A stretch of 64,000 nucleotides of DNA from Paracidovorax konjaci. GTDB lineage: Bacteria > Pseudomonadota > Gammaproteobacteria > Burkholderiales > Burkholderiaceae_C. This document shows, in pieces, positions 58,343-64,000 of the stretch. The notes beneath the pieces were generated by a model. It ran no database searches. It was not told the DNA's origin and worked only from the letters and a program-made list of their open reading frames with translations. The stretch spans positions 62,001 through 126,000 of the forward strand of contig NZ_FOMQ01000001.1 in NCBI RefSeq assembly GCF_900112675.1, in the 5' to 3' direction. Made by a program: the position numbers and the translations under genes. Within the stretch, counting starts at the first letter, position 1, and every line of letters begins with the position of its first letter.

Positions 58343-58831
58343 ATGCAGCACTCCAAGAACGATATCTGGGTCGGCCTGTTCGTCCTGCTGGGCGGCGCGG
58401 CCCTGCTCTTCCTCGCCCTGCAGTCGGCCAACCTGCTGCGCGTGCAATGGCAGACCGGCTACCACGTGACGGCGCTCTTCGACAACATCGGCGGGCTCAA
58501 GCCCCAGGCCGCGGTCCGCAGCGCCGGCGTGGTCGTGGGCCGGGTGAATGCCATCGCCTTCGACGACAAAACCTTCCAGGCCCAGGTGACGCTGGAGATG
58601 GACAAGCGCTATGCCTTCCCCAAGGACAGCTCGCTCAAGATCCTCACCAACGGCCTGCTGGGCGACCAGTACATCGGCATCCAGGCGGGTGCCGAAGAAA
58701 AGAACCTCACCGAGGGCGACCGCATCACGTCCACGCAGTCCGCCGTGGTGCTGGAGAACCTCATCAGCCAATTCCTTTATGGCAAGGCCGAGGAGGGCGG
58801 TGGGGCCTCTTCGGGCGGAGCCAAGAAATGA
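58343..58831 (+). CDS. mlaD: MCE-domain protein MlaD
   Basis: A 162-residue protein with one N-terminal helix (about 9-28, WVGLFVLLGGAALLFLAL) and an MCE domain containing FDNIGGLKPQAAVRSAGVVVGRV and LLGDQYIGIQ. It forms the periplasmic hexameric ring through which lipids pass. It overlaps mlaA by 4 bp. Confidence 0.95.
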   Translation: MQHSKNDIWVGLFVLLGGAALLFLALQSANLLRVQWQTGYHVTALFDNIGGLKPQAAVRSAGVVVGRVNAIAFDDKTFQAQVTLEMDKRYAFPKDSSLKILTNGLLGDQYIGIQAGAEEKNLTEGDRITSTQSAVVLENLISQFLYGKAEEGGGASSGGAKK

Positions 58832-59610
58832 CGACGACAACAATGACCAAGATGCTCCAAGATTTCCGGGCACCGTCCCTGCGCGGCAGTGCCTGCGCGG
58901 TGGTGGCGGCCCTCGTGCTGGCCGGCTGCGCCAGCGGGCCCAACGCCAATCCGCGCGATCCGCTCGAACCCTACAACCGCGGCATGACGCGGTTCAACGA
59001 CACGGTCGACGAGATCATCCTGCGGCCCGTCGCCATCGCCTATACCGAGGTGGCCCCGCCCCTGGTGCGCACGGGGGTGAGCAACTTCTTCGCGAACCTG
59101 GGCGACCTGTGGTCGTTCGTGAACAACGTGCTGCAGTTGCGCGGCGAAAGCGCGCTCAACAGCATCGCGCGGTTCAACGTGAACACCGTGTTCGGCATGG
59201 GCGGCGTGTTCGACGTGGCCTCCGAGATGGGCATCGACCGGGCCAAGCAGGACTTCGGCCTCACGCTGGGCCGCTGGGGCGTGCCGACCGGGCCGTACCT
59301 CGTGCTGCCGCTGCTGGGTCCCTCCACCGTGCGCGACACGATCGCGCTGCCGGTCGACAGCAAGGGCAACCTGGTCACCTACGTGGACCCGGTGTCCGAC
59401 CGCAATGCGCTCTATGCGCTCAACATCGTGAACACGCGGGCCAACCTGCTGCGCGCGAGTTCCGTGCTGGACACGGCCGCGCTCGACAAGTACAGCTTCA
59501 CGCGCGATGCCTACCTGCAGGTGCGCAACCAGGCGGCCCAGACCGATGCGCGCGCCGAAGAGCGCTATGACCAGGACGCCGGCAAGCTGCCCGAGGAGCC
59601 CGTGCGCTGA
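58828..59610 (+). CDS. mlaA: Outer-membrane lipoprotein MlaA (VacJ)
   Basis: A 260-residue lipoprotein with lipobox VLAGCAS, then the family motif DPLEPYNRGMTRFND, GLTLGRWGVPTGPYLVLPLLGPSTVRD and FFANLGDLW. It removes phospholipids from the outer leaflet together with porins. Here it lies inside the mla operon, unlike in E. coli. ATG codons 5 and 8 codons later are alternative starts. Confidence 0.95.
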   Translation: MTTTTMTKMLQDFRAPSLRGSACAVVAALVLAGCASGPNANPRDPLEPYNRGMTRFNDTVDEIILRPVAIAYTEVAPPLVRTGVSNFFANLGDLWSFVNNVLQLRGESALNSIARFNVNTVFGMGGVFDVASEMGIDRAKQDFGLTLGRWGVPTGPYLVLPLLGPSTVRDTIALPVDSKGNLVTYVDPVSDRNALYALNIVNTRANLLRASSVLDTAALDKYSFTRDAYLQVRNQAAQTDARAEERYDQDAGKLPEEPVR

Positions 59611-59742
59611 GGCGCCTGGCCGGAGTTGCAGTTGCTTGCATCCGGGTACCCGCGGGACGCATGCCCATCCGGCGATGCGCCCAGAATGCATGAATGAACC
59701 GGTGCGCTCCTTTCGGGGGGCACCACAGAAAGGAAACGAACC

Positions 59743-60399
59743 ATGACGATGAACCGACGTACCCTGGGCCAGGCGGCTCTGTGCACCGCCGCCGTGCTGT
59801 GGCTGGGCCTGCCGGTCGCAGCCCTGGCGGCCGACGAGGCGCCGGACGAACTGGTCAAGCGCCTGTCCACCGATGTGCTGAACACGGTGCGCAACGACAA
59901 GAGCATCAAGGCCGGCGACGTGAACAGGATCACCGCGCTGGTCGACAGGGTCATCCTGCCGCACGTGAACTTCCGCCGCATGACGGCCGCGGCCGTGGGC
60001 CCGGCCTGGCGCCAGGCCACCCCCACCCAGCAGTCGCGTCTGCAGGACGAATTCAAGTCGCTGCTCGTGCGCACCTACTCGGGCGCGCTCAGCCAGGTCA
60101 ACGACCTGTCGATCCAGGTCAAGCCCCTGCGTGCCGGGGCCGACGACAAGGACGTGCTCGTGCGCTCCGAGATCCTGGGCCGCGGCGATCCGATCCAGCT
60201 CGACTACCGCCTGGAGAAGACCCCCGGCGACGGCGCCGGCTGGAAGATCTACAACCTGAACGTGATGGGCGTATGGCTGGTCGAAACCTACCGCACGCAG
60301 TTCTCGCAGGAAATCAACACCAAGGGCATCGATGGCCTCATCGAATCCCTGGCCGCGCGCAACAAGGCCAACGCTGCCGGCTCCGGCAAGGCCGGCTGA
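59743..60399 (+). CDS. mlaC: Periplasmic lipid carrier MlaC
   Basis: A 218-residue secreted protein: a signal peptide ending near ALAADEAP, then the Ttg2D domain with VLPHVNFRRMTAAAVGPAWRQA, SRLQDEFKSLLVRTYSGAL and YNLNVMGVWLVETYRTQF. It ferries phospholipids between MlaA and MlaD. GAAAGGAAA precedes the ATG, after a 132-bp spacer from mlaA. Confidence 0.95.
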   Translation: MTMNRRTLGQAALCTAAVLWLGLPVAALAADEAPDELVKRLSTDVLNTVRNDKSIKAGDVNRITALVDRVILPHVNFRRMTAAAVGPAWRQATPTQQSRLQDEFKSLLVRTYSGALSQVNDLSIQVKPLRAGADDKDVLVRSEILGRGDPIQLDYRLEKTPGDGAGWKIYNLNVMGVWLVETYRTQFSQEINTKGIDGLIESLAARNKANAAGSGKAG

Positions 60400-60419
60400 G
60401 GCATCCGCAGGGCACCGGC

Positions 60420-60692
60420 ATGCTGGTCCTTCCCACCGAGCTGACCCACCGGCAGGCCGAGGCCTGCCTGCGCATGCTGCTGCAGGGCCTCAAGGCGCAC
60501 CGCGACGAGATCCTCGTGGTGGACGCGGCCCCGCTGGTGGACTTCGATTCTTCGGCACTCGCGGTGCTGCTCGAATGCCGGCGCGCCGCGCTGCTGGAGA
60601 ACAAGCGCTTCGAGGTCAAGGGCCTGCCGGACGGCATGGCCAAGCTGGCCGGCCTGTACGGCGTCGGCGAGCTGCTGCCCACCGCGGCCTGA
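60420..60692 (+). CDS. mlaB: STAS-domain protein MlaB
   Basis: A 90-residue cytosolic STAS protein that binds and stabilises MlaF. VDFDSSALAVLLECRRAAL carries the conserved DSS-like turn and helix. It is 20 bp after mlaC, so the mla set reads F-E-D-A-C-B. Confidence 0.9.
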   Translation: MLVLPTELTHRQAEACLRMLLQGLKAHRDEILVVDAAPLVDFDSSALAVLLECRRAALLENKRFEVKGLPDGMAKLAGLYGVGELLPTAA

Positions 60693-60783
60693 TCCGCTGC
60701 GCGCCCGCAGCGGGGTGCGGCGAAAGGCTGCTCGGGCACCGGCGGGCGCGCCCCGCGCCCAGCCCGTAAAATGGCCGGCTCCC

Positions 60784-61761
60784 ATGCCTGCAGTTTCCTT
60801 CCAGTCCGTCTCCAAAACCTATGCCACGCCCAAAGGGCCGTTCCAGGCGCTCGACAGCGTGAGCCTGGACATCGAGGAGGGCGAGTTCTTCGGCCTCCTC
60901 GGGCCGAACGGCGCGGGCAAGACCACCCTCATCAGCATCCTCGCGGGCCTCGCGCGCGCCTCCAGCGGGCGTGTGCTCGTGCAGGGCCACGACGTGCAGG
61001 CCGATTTCGCGGCGGCGCGCCGGCAGCTCGGCATCGTGCCGCAGGAGCTGGTGTTCGATCCGTTCTTCAATGTGCGCGAGGCACTGCGCATCCAGTCCGG
61101 CTATTTCGGCGTGAAGAACAACGATGCCTGGATCGACGAACTGCTGGAGAACCTGGGGCTGGCGGACAAGGCCAACGCCAACATGCGCCAGCTCTCGGGC
61201 GGCATGAAGCGCCGCGTGCTGGTGGCGCAGGCCCTGGTGCACAAGCCGCCCATCATCGTGCTGGACGAGCCCACGGCCGGCGTCGACGTGGAACTGCGCC
61301 AGACCCTCTGGCAATTCATCGCGCGGCTCAACAAGGCGGGCCACACCGTGCTGCTCACCACCCATTACCTCGAGGAGGCCGAGGCGCTGTGCCAGCGCAT
61401 CGCGATGCTCAAGCGCGGCCGGACGATCGCGCTCTCGACCACCTCCGATCTGCTGCATGCGGCTTCCACGAACGTGCTGCGCTTCAAGACCGACGACACG
61501 CTGCCGCCGGCGCTGGCCGGCACCGCACGCGTCACGGGCCGCGTGGTGCAGATGCCCGCGCAGGACGCCGCCGACATCGAACGCCTGCTGGCCGCGCTGC
61601 GCGCCGCGGGCGTGGGCGTGCACGACATCGAGATCCGCAAGGCGGATCTGGAGGACGTGTTCCTCAACCTGATGGCCGAGGGCCGCTATCCCGATCCAGC
61701 GCATGCGCCGGCACCGGCCGGCGAGCCCGAGGAAACGCCCGAAGGCGGGGTGCGGCTATGA
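60784..61761 (+). CDS. ABC exporter ATP-binding protein (YadG-like)
   Basis: A 325-residue ATPase: Walker A GPNGAGKTT, signature LSGGMKRR, Walker B IIVLDEPTAGVD and switch region TTHYLEEAE. Subfamily features match YadG/NodI-type exporters. The last ~20 residues are Pro/Glu-rich. It pairs with the ABC-2 permease downstream; substrate unknown. Confidence 0.92.
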   Translation: MPAVSFQSVSKTYATPKGPFQALDSVSLDIEEGEFFGLLGPNGAGKTTLISILAGLARASSGRVLVQGHDVQADFAAARRQLGIVPQELVFDPFFNVREALRIQSGYFGVKNNDAWIDELLENLGLADKANANMRQLSGGMKRRVLVAQALVHKPPIIVLDEPTAGVDVELRQTLWQFIARLNKAGHTVLLTTHYLEEAEALCQRIAMLKRGRTIALSTTSDLLHAASTNVLRFKTDDTLPPALAGTARVTGRVVQMPAQDAADIERLLAALRAAGVGVHDIEIRKADLEDVFLNLMAEGRYPDPAHAPAPAGEPEETPEGGVRL

Positions 61762-61808
61762 GCGGCAACGACGACATGGCCGCGCGCGGCGCGGAGGTGA
61801 CCCTGTGA
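61758..61808 (+). CDS. Sixteen-codon bridging mini-ORF
   Basis: The frame ATG...TGA encodes only 16 residues (MSGNDDMAARGAEVTL). Its ATG overlaps the ATPase stop (ATGA), and its TGA overlaps the permease GTG (GTGA), so it exactly spans the gap between the two genes. It may act as a translational-coupling spacer rather than a functional peptide, or may simply be chance. Confidence 0.35.
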   Translation: MSGNDDMAARGAEVTL

Positions 61809-62560
61809 ACGGCTGGCAGACCCTGTTCTACAAGGAGGTGCTGCGGTTCTGGAAGGTCAGCTTCCAGACCATCGCGGCACCCGTGCTCACGGCGGTGCTC
61901 TACCTGCTGATCTTCGGCCACGTGCTCGAAGACCACGTGAAGGTGTACGACCGCCTGAGCTACACGGCCTTCCTCGTGCCCGGCCTTGTGATGATGAGCG
62001 TGCTGCAGAACGCGTTCGCCAACAGCTCGTCGAGCCTGATCCAGAGCAAGATCATGGGCAACCTCGTGTTCGTGCTGCTCGCCCCGCTGTCGCACTGGGC
62101 CTGGTTCTTCGCGTACGTGGGCTCGTCCGCGCTGCGCGGGCTGGTGGTGGGGCTGGGCGTGTTCATCGCCACGCTGGGCTTCGCGCGGCCCGAGTTCGCC
62201 GCGCCGCTGTGGATCGCCGCGTTCGCGCTGCTGGGCGCGGCGCTGCTGGCCACGCTGGGGCTCATCGCGGGGCTCTGGGCCGACAAGTTCGACCAGATGG
62301 CGGCCTTCCAGAATTTCATCATCGTGCCCATGACGTTCCTCTCGGGCGTGTTCTATTCCATCCAGTCGCTGCCGCCGTTCTGGCAGACCGTGAGCCACCT
62401 GAACCCGTTCTTCTACATGATCGACGGCTTCCGCTATGGCTTCTTCGGGCAGAGCGATACCTCTCCGTGGCTGAGCCTGGCCATCGTGGGCGGTGCCTGG
62501 CTGGCCGTGAGCGCGCTGGCGGTGCATCTGCTGCGCACGGGCTACAAGATCCGCCATTGA
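61805..62560 (+). CDS. ABC-2 type permease (YadH-like)
   Basis: A 251-residue six-helix permease. NSSSSLIQSKIMGNLVFVLLAPLSHW and the C-terminal YMIDGFRYGFFG are ABC-2 hallmarks. The GTG start is preceded by GGAGGTG at the right distance; upstream in-frame codons are not conserved. Works with the preceding ATPase. Confidence 0.92.
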   Translation: MNGWQTLFYKEVLRFWKVSFQTIAAPVLTAVLYLLIFGHVLEDHVKVYDRLSYTAFLVPGLVMMSVLQNAFANSSSSLIQSKIMGNLVFVLLAPLSHWAWFFAYVGSSALRGLVVGLGVFIATLGFARPEFAAPLWIAAFALLGAALLATLGLIAGLWADKFDQMAAFQNFIIVPMTFLSGVFYSIQSLPPFWQTVSHLNPFFYMIDGFRYGFFGQSDTSPWLSLAIVGGAWLAVSALAVHLLRTGYKIRH

Positions 62561-62651
62561 GCGGGCGGCCGGCAGGCCGTACGCCCCGCGCGGGCGGCGG
62601 GCCTGCCCATCCCGATCCCGACCCTTCCCCCATTTCCTGCAAAGGCTCCCG

Positions 62652-62900
62652 ATGAACGCAGACCAACTCAAAGAACTGATCCGTGCGGGCCTGCCCTGCG
62701 AACATCTGCAGCTCGAAGGCGACGGACGCCACTGGTACGCGACCATCGTGTCGGCCGAGTTCGAGGGCAAGCGCGCGATCCAGCGCCACCAGCGCGTGTA
62801 CGCCACGCTCGGCAGCCGCATGCAGACCGACGAGGTGCATGCGCTGTCGATGAAGACCTACACCCCCGCCGAGTGGGCCGCGCTGCCCCGGGAAGACTGA
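62652..62900 (+). CDS. ibaG: BolA/IbaG family protein
   Basis: An 82-residue BolA-like protein with DGRHWYATIVSAEFEGKRAIQRHQRVYATLG, including the invariant His before the loop that, with a monothiol glutaredoxin, binds an Fe-S cluster. It lies between the mla/ABC genes and murA, as in E. coli, supporting IbaG. Confidence 0.93.
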   Translation: MNADQLKELIRAGLPCEHLQLEGDGRHWYATIVSAEFEGKRAIQRHQRVYATLGSRMQTDEVHALSMKTYTPAEWAALPRED

Positions 62901-62916
62901 ATCCCGCGGCGACCGA

Positions 62917-62977
62917 TTTGCTCATATTTTGATAGCAAACTATTCAATGGATACGGCGGCATAAGCCTCCATTCACC
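62917..62977 (-). repeat. Intergenic dispersed repeat, copy 8
   Basis: The core is on the minus strand at 62962-62932 and is identical to copy 3 over 31 nt. The 3' hairpin pairs TTTGCTAT with ATGAGCAAA imperfectly. It occupies the 101-bp gap between ibaG and murA, antisense to both. Confidence 0.85.
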
Positions 62978-63001
62978 AGAAATACAAGGCCAATCCAAGC
63001 C

Positions 63002-64000
<999 letters not shown>

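Overview
The window is 64 kb of GC-rich chromosomal DNA with tightly packed genes. Many neighbours overlap by ATGA or GTGA junctions. The gene content fits a Gram-negative betaproteobacterium, most likely a Comamonadaceae member close to Acidovorax/Paracidovorax: a ResB/CcsA (System II) cytochrome c assembly pair next to cytochrome c4, an mlaFEDACB-yadGH-like-ibaG-murA run, pilMNOPQ-aroKB, lptM-lysA divergent from cyaY, and gltBD. The genus is inferred from this architecture; no search was run.

Layout. 1-1.6 kb: end of a peptidoglycan-binding envelope protein and a zeta-toxin-like kinase with its likely antitoxin. 1.6-6.8 kb: an NAD salvage cluster (pncA, pncB, nadE, NadM-Nudix fusion) behind a promoter overlapped by an inverted repeat. 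7-11.6 kb: a DUF1328 membrane peptide, a 920-residue ankyrin protein and metK. 11.8-15.4 kb: two tandem lipid A-type acyltransferases, an alpha/beta hydrolase and engB. 15.4-22.5 kb: cytochrome c4, ResB/CcsA, MsrPQ and a lone di-iron metallo-beta-lactamase-fold protein with a perfect FNR-type promoter. 22.6-27 kb: lysA-lptM, cyaY and PBP1A. 27.2-39.2 kb: type IV pilus alignment/secretin operon, an Ig-repeat lipoprotein, aroK, aroB, dgt, DUF1415 and a methyltransferase. 39.5-46.7 kb: a REP-associated tyrosine transposase (RAYT) and glutamate synthase. 46.7-53.7 kb: a stefin-like cystatin homologue and an iron-uptake island (two related TonB receptors, FecR, FecI-type sigma factor, Fur-like box). 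54-64 kb: an amino-acid ABC transporter, the Mla phospholipid-transport genes, a second ABC exporter, ibaG and the 5' part of murA.

The most unusual feature is a dispersed intergenic element found in eight copies. Each has an indel-free 31-nt core (ATGCCGCCG, then four variable bases, then CATTGAATAGTTTGCTAT-like sequence). In its best copies the core is flanked by two hairpins, giving a unit of about 60 nt. One copy lies just upstream of the RAYT gene. The copies sit at gene ends, sometimes supplying the stop codon, and all eight keep an open frame beginning Met-Pro-Pro. Other leads are two FNR-type boxes (one before a possible very short RNA), the stefin homologue, the zeta-type toxin pair and the FecIR-linked receptor pair.
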